A DNA stretch of 46,285 nucleotides. Source: Lobulomyces angularis. Taxonomy: Eukaryota > Chytridiomycota > Chytridiomycetes > Lobulomycetales > Lobulomycetaceae. A program made the position numbers and the translations under genes. The notes beneath the pieces were generated by a model that was given only the letters and a program-made list of their open reading frames with translations, was not told where the DNA came from and ran no database searches. Positions 1 to 12,900 of this stretch are shown here, piece after piece. Every line of letters begins with the position of its first letter. Within the stretch, counting starts at the first letter, position 1. The DNA is taken from NCBI GenBank assembly GCA_027604685.1, contig JADHYX010000142.1:4627-50911 (forward strand), given 5' to 3'.

Positions 1-103
1 AAAAAAAAAAAAAAAAAAAAAAATTAGATATATAAATAGGCAATTTAACATTAAAAAAAAAAAGTTACATAAACCTTTGCCATCAGTTGTAATAAGAAAA
101 AAA

Positions 104-1465
104 ATGGAAAAGGGGAAGGGAAAGGGAAAGCAAATTTTATCAAACAACAGTGAAATAAAAAAAAAAACAAAAAATTCATTGCAACAGTCAAATTTTACAG
201 ACGAACAAAGCAATTTTTTAATTGAGGAACTAAAAGAATTCTCATCCTTTAAAAGGAATGTAGCAGTTGAAGAAACAGAAGATGTGGTAAAAGAAAAAAC
301 ATGGACTGACTTAGCAGGAGGCAACAATAATAGACATACCAACAATTGTGATGTGATCTCAAATTATAGTGGATCTTATGATAGCGATGAAGATAGTGAA
401 TGTAGTAGTAGAAACTCATCGCACACGTTTAGTGTTGGATCTTGCACTAGTAAGGAAAGCCAAAGGTTTAGTAGAGCCATGGGATTTCCTTGGGAATTGA
501 GTAGAGGAAGATTTGTTTCTAGGTATTTTTTATTACTTTCAGCACCTTTATATTTATGAATTTTTAGCTGTGGGTGTTCCTTTAGCGACAAGAGTCAGAT
601 GTCTGGATGTGATGATGATGAGAGTGATGATGGAGGTGATGACAGTGAAGAATATAAAGCACCAATGTATCTTAATTCCAGTAGAAGAGGGAGTAAAAGC
701 TCAACGCATCATTGCAAAGAGTATACTTCAGCAACAAAGAAACGGAACTTAAAAAAAAAAGTTTTCCTTCAAAGAAGTAAGTCTAATGACGATGTAAGAG
801 ATTTAGTGGCTGAAAAATATAATCTATCAAATAGCAATTCTAAAGTAAAAAATATTAATGGAGGAAATTATTACTGTGGAAGTAGAAGAGGTAGTGAAGG
901 TATTGGACAGCATCTACCTGTACAGAAATATTTAGATCAACAACAGCAGTATTTAAGTTTTAATCAACGGGAAAATCAATATCACAGTCTTCAACAGCCA
1001 TACAGTAACATTTCTCAACAACATCTACACTATGGAGGTAAAGATACTTTTAATCCAACAAGAAGATTTAGTTCAATTGTTTCTGGAGAAAAAAACAATC
1101 AAAAGACTACTATTGGCTTCAGAAGGCAATTTTATTTTGGTTCAAGCATTTCAAATTCATCTACTCAAATAATTCAGCAGCAGAAGAGCCTTAAAAAAGT
1201 GAAATCCAACAACAAACCACAATTTAGTAACGATACCAATTTAAACAGTAATTCAAGTGGAGGTAACGCTAGCTGTATAGAAACACAGGGAAAATTTGGA
1301 GTAAAGCAGTTAATTAATTTGTGGAAAGATTCGGCATTTTTTTCCAGTAAAAACAAATTAGATTCATTCAAGTCAAAATCAGAGCTGAGTGACGTAGTCG
1401 TCAATAACGAAAATTATGAGAAAGTTGACCCAGAGAACCATAAAATTGTTGAAGCTAAAGGTTAA
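104..1465 (+). CDS. Ser/Asn-rich protein of unknown function
   Basis: Two exons, 104-522 and 568-1465, joined over a 45-nt GT..AG intron, give 438 residues ending in TAA. The downstream frame continues exactly into the upstream one across the splice, which supports one gene. ATG 104 is the first methionine in frame; upstream there is only a TTG-led extension, and the window starts in poly-A, so a 5' exon outside the window is possible. The N-terminus is Lys-rich; the rest is low-complexity Ser/Asn/Gln with an acidic stretch (CDDDESDDGGDD) just after the splice. Two SRRGS motifs and one RRFSS resemble basophilic-kinase (PKA-type) sites. No catalytic domain, membrane segment or signal peptide is visible. 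I do not recognise the family. It converges with the kinase gene on the opposite strand. Confidence 0.6.
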
Positions 1466-1781
1466 TGCATAATATGGCAATCTACAAAAACTGGTTAAAA
1501 TATTCATAGAAGCAATTTCCAATATCTAACAAACTTGTAACATGAACTAATCAATACCGTATTATAAAAGATGTTAGAAAAGCTCTAATGATGTGTAATG
1601 GAGTATAACTTTTTAAAAAAAAAAAAAAATTAAAAAAAATTTTAAACTATTTCGACAATTATTATATCGTATAAAAAAATTAAAATAAAAATAAAAAAAT
1701 AAAAATTAATTTTTCCAATGACTATTTATATTATTATTAGGTACAATTTGTGAATGCTATAAATATAAAATAATATAAAAA
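1466..1781. other. Convergent intergenic spacer
   Basis: About 316 bp of A/T-rich sequence with A- and T-runs between two convergent genes. It must hold both 3' ends. No coding segment or repeat was seen. Confidence 0.6.
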
Positions 1782-4700
1782 TTACTGATAAAAAATGAAC
1801 AGTATATTTTTTAAATTTACCTGATACACTGGTAAACTGTTATAGCTTATTCCACTTCCAACGCTGTTTAAGTTATTAACAGTCTCATGACTTACTCTTT
1901 TGTTGATAAATTTTTCAGGACAATCGTTAAATGAAGTACCGCTGCTATACCGCTGCGGTGAATATGGTTCCTCAAACTGCATTGAAAAACTACTGAGACC
2001 ATTAGCACTTATTGGAGGAAGTGTCGGGGGTAAAAATGAACCTAGTCATACATTGATAAAAGAACTTTAACAATTTAAAATCACCTGTCATTCCGCCAGC
2101 ACCATAACCTGAGTTTTTATCAGCATTAGAATTACTGTTGTGGCCATTTTGCAATTGTTTTTGATACTGCTGCAACTGCTGTTGTTGTTTTAATATCTGC
2201 TGCTGATAATAAATGGAATTGGACCGGTTTCTTCCACCATCTCTAGGAGAGAGTTGCTGTTGTTGAATATTATTAGAGATGTTTTGCGTATTAATTGCCA
2301 ACGAGGGAAAAGATCCTTTACTTTCCCTGTAAGATACAAAATTAGCAGAGGTCGGCATTTTTTTTTCGGAAAAAAATTGCTGCTGCATGTACTTATTTGA
2401 GTGGTATTCCTTTATCCAGTCGTGCCTCAATGCCCCGAGTGGAGTCATTCTTTTTTCGGGATCCCATTCCAGACACTTTTCAATAAAATCTATAAAAAGC
2501 GGATCACAGTTTTTTAAAATTGAAGATAACGATTTTGATCCTGGCTTTCTTTTTTTCCCTTTAGAATTCACTACTAACTTCACCGTGCCATTAGAGTCTA
2601 AGTCAAAGGGAAAAATTTTAAATAATATTAAAGCAAAAATTTACCAAAATAAGTCTTTTTTCTTGTCCCCCTGTCCACTAAATTCATACTTGGAAGGCCA
2701 AATATCTCCATTATGCAAAGCAGTTGCTCATGTTCGTTTTCGCCAGGAAATAAAGGATAGCCAGTGTATAATTCTACCAGAATGCACCCAAGAGACCACA
2801 TGTCTATAGCACTACTATAACTAATGCCTAAAATTACCTCAGGACTTCTATAAAACCGAGATTGTACATAAGTGTATATTTTTTCACTTTCATAGCAACT
2901 GCTGCCAAAATCTATGATTTTAATTTTATATTCTGGGCCGTCAAAATCAGAGGGATTATGCGTAGCAGAGTAACCACGCTCACCTCTATGTGTGTCTTTT
3001 GACTGCGGTTGTTTATTCGCTACATCACATAGCAGAACATTCTAAAAAATTTTAAAAAATACCATTACATGAAATAGTTACCTCTGGTTTTAAATCACAA
3101 TGAATTATTTTAACTTCTTTTAGTAAATTTAAACAATGTAACATTTGGGCAGAAAAACTAAAATAAAGAAAATTAAAAAACTGCGATATTGGCTTACTTT
3201 CGACAAACTTCCAGATTGACCCCCCTAAAACCTCCACTTTTTAACCATTCATATAAATTATTGCCTAACAATTCAAAAGTGAAACAAAGATGACCTCTAA
3301 ATTGAAAATAATCTAACATGTGAACTAAATTATATTTATCATCTTCATCTTCTTTTCTTAATTTATCTAATACTTTTACTTCAACCATTCCTTGCTTTTC
3401 AAATCTTTTTTTATTTCTAATAATCTTCAGCGCAACAATTCGATTCGTCTTATGATCAAAACATTTTGCAACTTGTCCAAAGCTTCCTTTTCCAAGTACA
3501 CATAATATTTCATATCTATAATGGATATGGTCGTTTTGAATGAGGTAATAGTCTCCCCTAGTATCATCATATCCAAGATTATAAACTCCCTTATCCACCT
3601 CCCCTTTTGTAAATGTCAAGTTGTCTTCAGATGATTCACCACCTGTTTGTCTTTTTGACGAACCAATTTTGTTGATGGACCTTGAGCCTAAAAAGTATAC
3701 CTCATTATATGCAAATACTTCTTTTTGCTCATAGGATGTTAAATTATTTTTGTAATAGTTAAGTGTAGCTAAACAAATCGGTTAAAAAAATACATATAAA
3801 TATATATATTATACTTTCTGGGGTAAATGGAGGTTGCGGTGGAGTTGATTTAGGTGATGATGAAAAAGATCGTCCATTATTATCCTTAGCAAAAAAAGAG
3901 CTTCTACTTTTTGACATCGACTTTGAATTCATTCCTAAAGCACTATTAGAAGAGTTTGTTGAAGAAGAAGTTTTTAATGAACTCCGTTGTCCTTGCTGTT
4001 GCTGCAGTGAATAAGATTGATTGCTGTAGGAATTCCTTGTATCAGTAGCATCATTATTTTTTTGATTTTGAGCGGAAAGAGATTGCCGTGTCAAAGAAGA
4101 TTGTAAATTAGAAGATAATTTTGGAATACTTCCGCCTTGAGAAGATGACCTAGAAGATATTCTTTTGCCATCAATATTATTATTATCTTCTGCACTGGAA
4201 GACATTCTGGCAGAGTGTCTAGAAACTAGTGCTTCTTGATTCGTTACAACGTTTGAAGTTCTAATATTGTTTTGGTTTAACTTTGAATCAGATTGTACAG
4301 TGGAGGTATATCGTGTTGCCAATGATGCTTTGGAATTTTCTACAGATGGGTTGAGCAGGTTTGGAACAAACGCTCTTTGTGATTGATAAACGCCAGTTGG
4401 AGCAGATGAAGCTGATGTCCGGGAAGATGTATTACCAGATAAATTATATTTTGAATTTTGTTTATTTCCTTCGGTATTTGTCGCAGATTTTCTTCTAACT
4501 GAAAATTGTTGAATATTTGAATTGCTAGTATGTGAAGTATATGATACGGATTGCTGTCTCCTATGGGCTGATGATTTCTGGTGGAAGTTTTCCTCCAATT
4601 GAGCATTTTCTGATACTGGAATAGGAAGAAAAGACTTTGCTTGAATTGGTAATGAACTGGATTTTGAAGATAAATATTTTTGGTCTTCTAATTTCATGTT

Positions 4701-5065
4701 AACATTGGAAGATTTGGAATTATCCAAATATGCAGCGGAACCTCTTTCCAAATCCAAGTCAGAAAACGTCGTTGAAATGGAATTTGCTACTGTACCCGAC
4801 CTTGATCTAAAAAAAAGATAAAAATAATTATGTACAAAAATAAATAAAAAACAGGTTTTAATTAGCAAATTTTTTGATAAGAGGTAGAAAAAAAAGCGGG
4901 CTACCTATTATTGTGGTTTCTATATGCTTCTAGGTCATCAAAATACACACCAGAGCTAAAAGAATGACTTTGAACTGTGAAGGTAGAGGTACTAATTTTC
5001 GGACTACTATTTGGAGTGGATATTAGTGTTTTTCTCCTACTTTCATGTTGGCTAGAGGTTAACAT
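1782..5065 (-). CDS. DYRK-family dual-specificity kinase (DYRK2/Pom1-like)
   Basis: Exons (minus): 5065-4905, 4806-3815, 3768-3198, 3157-3082, 3041-2645, 2597-2085, 2041-1782; 989 residues. Residues 1-380 are a Ser/Asn-rich tail. A DYRK-homology box ([31 protein letters not shown]) precedes the kinase domain at about 468-787. Visible landmarks are the GKGSFGQV glycine loop, [10 protein letters not shown] (catalytic Lys), [10 protein letters not shown] (the HCD form usual in DYRKs), IIDFGSSC, the activation-loop Y-T-Y just before [10 protein letters not shown], and IDMWSLGC. The family autophosphorylates the second tyrosine of the loop and then acts on Ser/Thr; Pom1-type members control polarity and cell size, which here is only inferred. 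The C-tail is Gln-rich. The last 36 nt before the stop can be read through or spliced out (see findings). Intron 1 is longer (98 nt) than the rest. Confidence 0.93.
1785..1820 (-). other. 36-nt optional intron (3n, stopless) at the end of the DYRK gene
   Basis: On the minus strand the segment begins GTAAAT and ends TATCAG, is a multiple of three, has no in-frame stop, and is followed at once by TAA. Retention and splicing therefore use the same stop codon and differ only by 12 hydrophobic residues. Confidence 0.45.
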
Positions 5066-5103
5066 CTGTAAAAGAAGTAATATAAAAAAGGATGTTTGCC
5101 AAC

Positions 5104-5170
5104 AGTTGAGTCTGAAAGAAGATTGACGGTTGAATTAAGTGACAGGAGCGCTGCAGCAGAGTTTTTGAAA
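5104..5170 (+). other. Possible 5' leader exon upstream of the LIM gene
   Basis: A 67-nt segment bounded by an acceptor-like CAACAG and a strong donor GTAAGT; the matching acceptor is TTCTCAG just before ATG 5291. One frame is open and looks like coiled coil (ends SAAAEFLK), but its phase does not fit the LIM reading frame. I therefore take it as a non-coding leader exon or part of something unexplained. Confidence 0.3.
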
Positions 5171-5290
5171 GTAAGTTTATTTTTAAATATAAATCTTTTT
5201 AAATCTGAGATGGCAATTGTGGCGCCGATATCAAATTGTTTTATTCAAAAAACCCTTTTTTTTATACAAAATCTAATTTTCCTTCTCAGT

Positions 5291-6286
<996 letters not shown>

Positions 6287-6663
6287 ATTTCATTATGTAG
6301 TTCTTTTGTTTTATTAATATTTAAATATTTTTTAGAAGCAATTTGATACATTACCCACAAAATAGAATAATTGCTAATTGATAACAAAAAATAAGATTGA
6401 TTAGTTTTCTTATATTTATCTTTAAAATCATCCATAGTTCAGTTTTTGATGGAACTCTTCCCGTTCCCTGCCAGTTTGAAGGTCTCATTTTTTTTATTAA
6501 TGAACTTCAATACTTATCAAAAAATTTCCAACTTTTATAAATAGTTTAACAAAGAATCAAACAGCAATTTTTATTTTAATGATTCATTTTAATCTAAAAA
6601 AAACAAGTACAAAACTAACCTTTGAAGTAAAAATAAAATAAAATATATTTTAGAACGTGAAAT
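6287..6663. other. Convergent intergenic spacer
   Basis: About 377 bp, A/T-rich, between the ends of the LIM gene and the aminotransferase gene. A short minus-strand ORF here has no coding character I can support. Confidence 0.55.
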
Positions 6664-8237
6664 TTATTTAGTAACTTCATGAAGGGATTTGGCTAGATAG
6701 TCAACATTTCCTGGATTGATACCTGCAATAGATATACTGTAGTTCATGAAAATAAAAAAATAAAAAAATATGAGAATAATTAAATTAATATATATACCGT
6801 CCATCCTTGGTTAAATAAATGGAAAATTCCTTAGCAAGACGACCAACCTGTTCAGGTGATATACCAGTATAACAGAACATACCGATTCTAAAAAAAAAAA
6901 TAAATATTAGAAAATATTTTTTCTTACTGAGAGGTGATGTGTTCCCAGTTGTGTTTTGAACCGTGCTGAGCCAACCCATTACGCAAAGCTGATCTCATTG
7001 CATGGATTCTTTTCGCCATTCCCGCAACTTCGGTGTGCCACTCACTTCTTAACTGCTCATTTGAAAGAATTTCTTTGACTATTCTAGCTCCTGTAGAAGG
7101 AGGGTTTGAGTACATTGGACGGACAACAATCTTTACTTGAGATGCAACTCTGCCGGCTTCAGATGCAGAGTCGGTGATTAAGGAAAAATTACCAATACGT
7201 TCACCATACAAGCCTAAATTTTTGGCAAAACTTTGCGCCAACATAACTTGATGACCATCACGTTCGACGAAGTGACGCAAGGCAAAGGCATCTCTAGTGG
7301 CATCTCCAGAAGCAAATCCCTGGTACGCCATATCAAAAAAAATAAAGTGGCCTTTTGATTTACAGACAGAGGAAATATCTGCCCATTGATCTGGTGTTGG
7401 ATCAACCCCGGTAGGGTTATGAGCGCAAGCATGTAATAAGATAATGGAGCCGGTTGGAAAGGATTTCAAATCTTCAATCATACCACTAATATCAAGTCCA
7501 TTAGTTTTCTTATCAAAGTATCTATATAATCCTGTTTCTAATCCAGAATCTTTAAATATTGCATGGTGATTACCCCAAGTTGGATTTGGAACATAAATTT
7601 TTTTAGTGCCAGGGAAAAATCTGGACAAAAATTGGCCACCAATCCTCAATGCACCAGTACCAGAGAGAGACTGACACGTAACAATCTACAAAGTCCGTTA
7701 GAAAGGGAAGAAATCGATGAGAAAAACTTACTTGTCCCGCATTTAACGGACCGGAGTCTTTTCCAAAAGCCAACTCAGCAGAAAGTTTTTGAAATTCTGC
7801 TAAACCAGTTATTGGTAAGTACTCCTTATTCAAATTTTGTTCAAAGACAATCTTTTCCGCTTTCTTAACACAGTTTAAAACATAAGGTTTTCCTTTATCA
7901 TCACGGTATGCGCCAACTCCCAAGGACATCTTTAACGGGTTGGTATCTTTATTAAAAGCCTCAGTCACTCCCTAGTGTTAAGAGCAGGATTAGATTTTTT
8001 TTTAAGTTAATATCAAAAATTTATTTGTGCAATTAAAATATTCAGGAATTAGTAGTATCTAAAGATAGTAAACATAACATACAAGAATTGGATCAGGAGG
8101 CTAAAATTTAAAGTGTTAACTTTAATAATTTTCAACTAAAAACTTACACCAGCAGGAACAGAATTCCAAGTTGACGCAAATCTTAAAGATGAGGCTTTTG
8201 ATATTGAGCGTAAACCAGGTTTTGTTAAAGAAAACAT
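6664..8237 (-). CDS. GOT2: Aspartate aminotransferase, mitochondrial
   Basis: Exons (minus): 8237-8148, 8100-8083, 7971-7732, 7685-6928, 6887-6798, 6736-6664; 422 residues, the usual length. The enzyme is PLP-dependent and interconverts aspartate plus 2-oxoglutarate with oxaloacetate plus glutamate. The start [20 protein letters not shown] is rich in Arg/Ser and lacks acidic residues, as in a matrix-targeting presequence. Family landmarks follow: [68 protein letters not shown], the PLP-lysine motif [16 protein letters not shown], and [15 protein letters not shown]. Exon 2 is only 18 nt yet encodes the conserved PPDPIL, which confirms the model. It lies head-to-head with the methyltransferase gene, 170 bp apart. 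Confidence 0.96.
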
Positions 8238-8407
8238 TTGTAAGTGCTTGTAATATAATAATATAAGATCAAAAAAATTTAAAAAAAAAAAAAAATTAAA
8301 AGGAGGTGTAAAAACTTTTAGAGGTAACTTCAATAAACTTCATCCTGTTGTTTGTTAATAAAAACCTAATATCCTTTAAGATTTGTGCATACATCAGTGA
8401 AGTTACA
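8238..8407. promoter_or_regulatory. Bidirectional promoter region, AAT / Mtq2
   Basis: 170 bp separate the two divergent start codons, so both 5' leaders and promoters must fit here. An A-run and T-rich segments are visible; no specific factor site can be named. Confidence 0.4.
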
Positions 8408-9410
8408 ATGTTTCCAACACCTGACACTTCTCACTTGAGCCTACCTGAATTCAAATATAACGTCTACGATCCCGCTGGTATTAGTTCAATAATATGTTAA
8501 CTTTGAATTTTTTTTTTTTTTTACTGTTATTCACATTTTATTTGCACTCTATAAAAAATTCTTACTTTCTCTTTTTGTAGAAGATACATTTCTATTACTG
8601 GATACCCTTGAATCAGACTTAGAATATTTAAACAGCATATATCCCACAATTTGTTTAGAAATTGGGTATTAAAATAAATGAAGTCTATTAATCAATCAAC
8701 TTTTCCTTTTAACTCGAAAGATCTGGCTCGGGCTGCGTTTCATCTTTTTTAGGATCACTGCTCGGTGGGAGTACTTGTCGTAAGCATGAATTTTTACATG
8801 TGGAAGAGTTTTAACAATTATTAGTTTATCTCTGTACAGATATAAATGCGAAAGCAGCCATGGCGACCTTGGAAACTGGCAATCGAAATATGGTATTAAT
8901 AATATGAATCTAAAAACATACATATTTACTCTTTTAGTGTCTTAAAAAAATGGTTTTTTAATTTAGATACCTTTAAACCCAATAATGTGCGATTTTTCAT
9001 CAGCCTTGAGACTAAAAAACAAAATCGATGTTTTAATTTTTAATCCACCGTATGTTGTCACTCCTAGTGAGGAAATCGGCTCATATTTGATTGAAGCTGC
9101 ATGGGCTGGAGGTGTACATGGAAGAGAAGTAATTGACAGGTTTCTTCCTTTAGTAGAGGTTTTAACAAATCTATCATTATTTCAATTTTTTATTTTCTTT
9201 TTAAAGGACCTTTTAAGTAAACATGGTGTTTTTTATTTAGTCGTAATTGAGGAAAATCGTCCAGACGAAATTATAAAGTTTTTTGAGAAAATAAATTTTA
9301 AATGCGAGGTTCAGCTTTATAAAAATTGTTTTTTAATTTTTTTTCTTTAGAAAACTACGAAATCAGCTGGCAACGAAAAACTTTCAACATTGAAATTTTT
9401 TAGAAGATAA
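8408..9410 (+). CDS. MTQ2: eRF1 glutamine methyltransferase catalytic subunit (Mtq2/N6AMT1/HemK2)
   Basis: Exons 8408-8477, 8581-8665, 8721-8779, 8825-8892, 8967-9158, 9207-9308, 9351-9410; 211 residues, close to the family's about 220. The start MFPTPDTSHLSLPEFKYNVY is followed by DPAEDTFLLLD, the SAM-binding CLEIGSGSGCVSSFL and the catalytic NPPY motif in VLIFNPPYVVTPSEE. With Trm112, the family methylates the glutamine of the GGQ motif in eRF1. Here the partner is not in the window. The donor GTAAGC after STC was chosen because it restores the conserved YLCTDINAKA. The C-terminus ENRPDEI...KFFRR is normal for the family. Confidence 0.92.
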
Positions 9411-9529
9411 ACTATACGTTGCTATCTGATTGAAGTACAACAGAAGTTTAATTTTTATAAAACTAAAAATTTTTATATGAATAGTATAGAACAATAAAAA
9501 TTGACAAAAATTAAGTGACCCAAAAAAGT

Positions 9530-9550
9530 AAATTTACAATCTGTAAATTT
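9530..9550. repeat. Perfect 9-bp inverted repeat with 3-nt loop
   Basis: AAATTTACA, loop ATC, TGTAAATTT, about 120 bp after the Mtq2 stop. It could form a small hairpin in RNA from either strand. In sequence this A/T-rich it may be chance. Confidence 0.4.
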
Positions 9551-9640
9551 TCAACAGCATTTAAAATAAAAATAAGATAATAGCAAAGAGTGAATAGAGC
9601 TGATTTTTGGTACTATATAGTGTTTTTTTTTTGATGTCAT

Positions 9641-9920
9641 TTTATATCATAATTAGATGGTTTTTTTTCATCTTCCCCACTAAAATTGGAGTCTTTGTAT
9701 TGGAGAAATATTTTTGAATAAATACCTAACTCACAATTTTTTTGCACTTTAAAATTCATACTTTTTTTAGCAGGTTTGAAAATCTCTTTTCTACTCTTCT
9801 GTTACCAGCTTATACTCCTCTAATTTAAAAGACCATTCATTCTCTGATCCCAAATCATCATAACTTAATACACTGAACTGCTGGATTTCTAAACTTTTTA
9901 TTCTATAGCCTCCTGATCAA
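9641..9920 (-). other. Coding-like minus-strand segments, unassigned (possible small gene or pseudogene)
   Basis: Two adjacent open segments on the minus strand, about 41 and 53 codons, lie in different frames. The first contains FSVLSYDDLGSENEWSFKLE and ends with TAG near 9796; the second contains MNFKVQKNCELGIYSKIF and ends SNYDIK before TGA near 9641. Both have balanced composition unlike the surrounding A/T-rich spacer. A short ATG-led frame (MLLDQEAIE) precedes them and is in the frame of the second segment. No splice pair I tried joins them cleanly, and both frame changes fall beside A-runs. A small gene with a sequence error, or a decayed gene, would explain this. I do not recognise the product. 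Confidence 0.3.
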
Positions 9921-9932
9921 GTAACATAGAAC

Positions 9933-12900
9933 ATGTCTGAGGAAGATTATAAAGGAAATATCTTTGCTGGAAAGCAAGATCAGTTAAAAGCTGTCTGTGT
10001 TTACATTGAAGAAAAGGGATTTATTCCTAAAGAAATGGTGAAAAATGAAGTAACTTGGTTTTATCAGTAAGTTTAATTTACTTCTTAATTTTTTTTATTG
10101 GTTTTAAATATTCTGCTTTTCTTCCTTTTTAGAAATTTGGGAATAGATGACATGTACTTTCAATTGGAAGAGGTTGGTACCATCGCAAATCACATTATGT
10201 CACTTTACGGTGCAAAGATCTTTGCTTACATTAGAAATGAAAAAGGTCTGGATTTACATTTGGAAAGAGAAGGTGAAGAACGAGCTGTATATATTCACAC
10301 CTCGAAACCTGGTATTTCCATGGTAACTGGAACGCAGTATGAAAAGAGAATCGATACTAAGTATCTGGATATAACCAGTAAAACTCAAGCATTCAGACTG
10401 GAAAGTTACCGTTCTTTGGGAACAGTTTCTTCTTCTCTGTCTACCCAGTTACGTTGTTACTTTATAAGAAAGTGTAGCTTTGTTACTCCTGATCCAACTC
10501 CTGAGCAAGCCGGTGATATTAGATTAGTTTCTGACAAGATTTTCCTAGAAAAAGCCTCTGACCACACCCTGGGAATATACGAAAAAATCATGAGGCAAGT
10601 ATTGGTGAGAACTGGTCCTGTGATTGAAAAGTTTGATATGGCTAATTCAAACGAAAAACGTTTGGTTATTGGTTATAAGTAAGTCTTGGAACAGTGAATT
10701 TTTTATATGATGTTTTTTAGGCACAGAGGAACTCAGTCTTTTTTTTCTGCACTCTCTGATTTGTACCACTACTATGACTTATACTCTACCAGAAAATACG
10801 TTGGTAAAGCGACATTTCAATTTGAATACTTAATTTCTTTTAAAATTTAGAACAATTTTCTAACGGTGTATCAATTTGTTCTCTATATTTGGCTCAAGTA
10901 CCTAATAGTCCATCACCTCCAATCGAACACTCAATATTTCAAGTCATGAAAGAAGCTAGTTTGATTTACTGTTTACCTACAACACCTCTCCAATCGTTTT
11001 TCCAAACTGGAAAATTGAGTGGTATAAAATCTTAAAACCAATCAACTAATTTTTGTATAGTCCAAGAAGCCATTTATGGTTATGTAGGTTGGATTTTTGC
11101 CCAACACTTCTTAAATCGTCTTGGTGGAGAATACAATGCATTAACTAGTATAGTTGATCAAAAAAATAACACCCATGTGGAAGTTTTGTCCAGAATTAAG
11201 AAGAGACTTCGTTCAGATACTTTCACTAGAGAATACATTCTAGATATTATTAAACTTTATCCTGACCTTGTTAAGCTTTGTTACATTAATTTTGCCGTTA
11301 CCCACTACATTAATCCTGCCAGAAATGATTCAATTGCTCCATCTTTGTCTTACCAACGTATCCAATCTACCCCAATGCTTTCAGATGATGAATTACTAGA
11401 ACAAATAAAGAAAACAGTCACCAACAATCATGAACTGATGGTTATTATTATTTATTCCGTGATATTTAATTATATTTACTTTTTTAGATTTTTGAATCTT
11501 ACCTTACCTTCAATAAACATGTTTTAAAAACTAACTTCTATCAACCTACAAAAGTTGCTTTGTCATTTAGAATGGACCCACAATTTCTTCCTAGCAGTGA
11601 GTACCCAAATGAGTTATTTGGTATGTTCCTAGTTATTGGTAATGAATTCCGTGGATTCCACCTACGTTTCCAAGATATTGCTAGAGGTGGCATTAGAATT
11701 GTTCGTTCTAGAAATAAAGAAGCTTATAGCATTAATTTAAGAACTCTATTTGACGAAAATTACAATTTGGCTGCTACTCAGCAAAGAAAAAATAAGGACA
11801 TTCCTGAAGGAGGGTCTAAGGGAACTATCTTATTAGACGTTGGTCAACAAGACAGGGCTCTTGCTGCGTTTGAGAAATTTGTTGACTCTATTTTAGACTT
11901 GTTAATTGTTGGCCAAAGTCCTGGAATAAAAGAAGTATCTTTTTATTTTATTTTGAATTTTTAAATGTTAATGTTTTTAGAAAATTATTGATCTTTATGC
12001 AAAACCTGAAATTCTATTCTTTGGTCCTGATGAAGGTACTGCAGATATGATGGACTGGGCAAGTCAACATGCTCGTATTCGTGGGGCATCATTTTGGAAA
12101 GCTTTCACTACGGGAAAAAGTCAATCAATTGGTGGTATTCCTCATGATATTTATGGTATGACTACTCGTTCTGTCCATCAATTTGTTCTCGGTATATATC
12201 GTAAATTGCATTTGAAAGAAGAAAATGTAACTAAAATGCAAACTGGTGGGCCTGATGGAGATTTGGGTTCGAATGAAATTAAAATCTCTAAGGACAAGAC
12301 AGTAGGAATAGTTGATGGTAGCGGTATCCTTTATGATCCTGAAGGTCTTTACCGTCCAGAGTTAGTTCGTTTGGCTACAAAACGTTTAATGATTTCCCAC
12401 TTTGACGTATCTAAACTCAGTCCAAAAGGCTTTAGAGTTCTTGTTGATGAAGTTGATGTTCGCTTACCAAGTAAAGCATTTTATAATATTTGTAATAATA
12501 CTTTGTTTAGGTGGCCAAGTTGTTGCTGATGGATTGAGATTTAGAAATGAATTTCATTTGAATCCTGTTGTAAAAGCGGATGTGTTTGTTCCTTGTGGTG
12601 GCAGACCTGAAGCCGTCGATGTTTCCAACGTACATACTTTAATCAACGAGGACGGTACACCAAAGTACAAGTATATTGTAGAAGGGGCTAATTTATTCTT
12701 TACTCAGGTTTGAACTGAATACAAGACTTTTAACTTGATTCATGTTATTAGGAAGCACGTCTTCGTATGGAAGCAGCAGGGGCAATTCACTTTAAAGATG
12801 CTTCTGCCAATAAAGGTGGTGTTACCTCATCATCTTTGGAAGTTTTGGCAGCATTGTCCTTCACCGACGAGGAATTTGCAGAGCATATGATGGTTAAAGA

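Noticed and set aside
1..60. Poly-A stretches at the window start and elsewhere (for example 8284, 44940, 45005)
   Set aside because: Homopolymer A/T runs are spread through introns and spacers of this AT-rich genome; they are not treated as retro-element tails because no target duplication or element body adjoins them.
5092..5109. ATG at 5092 as start of the LIM gene
   Set aside because: It reaches TGA after five codons, and no splice joins it in frame to the LIM exons.
9530..9550. 9-bp hairpin as a transcription terminator
   Set aside because: Eukaryotic polymerase II genes do not use such terminators, and the stem is all A/T except one pair; kept only as a weak repeat.
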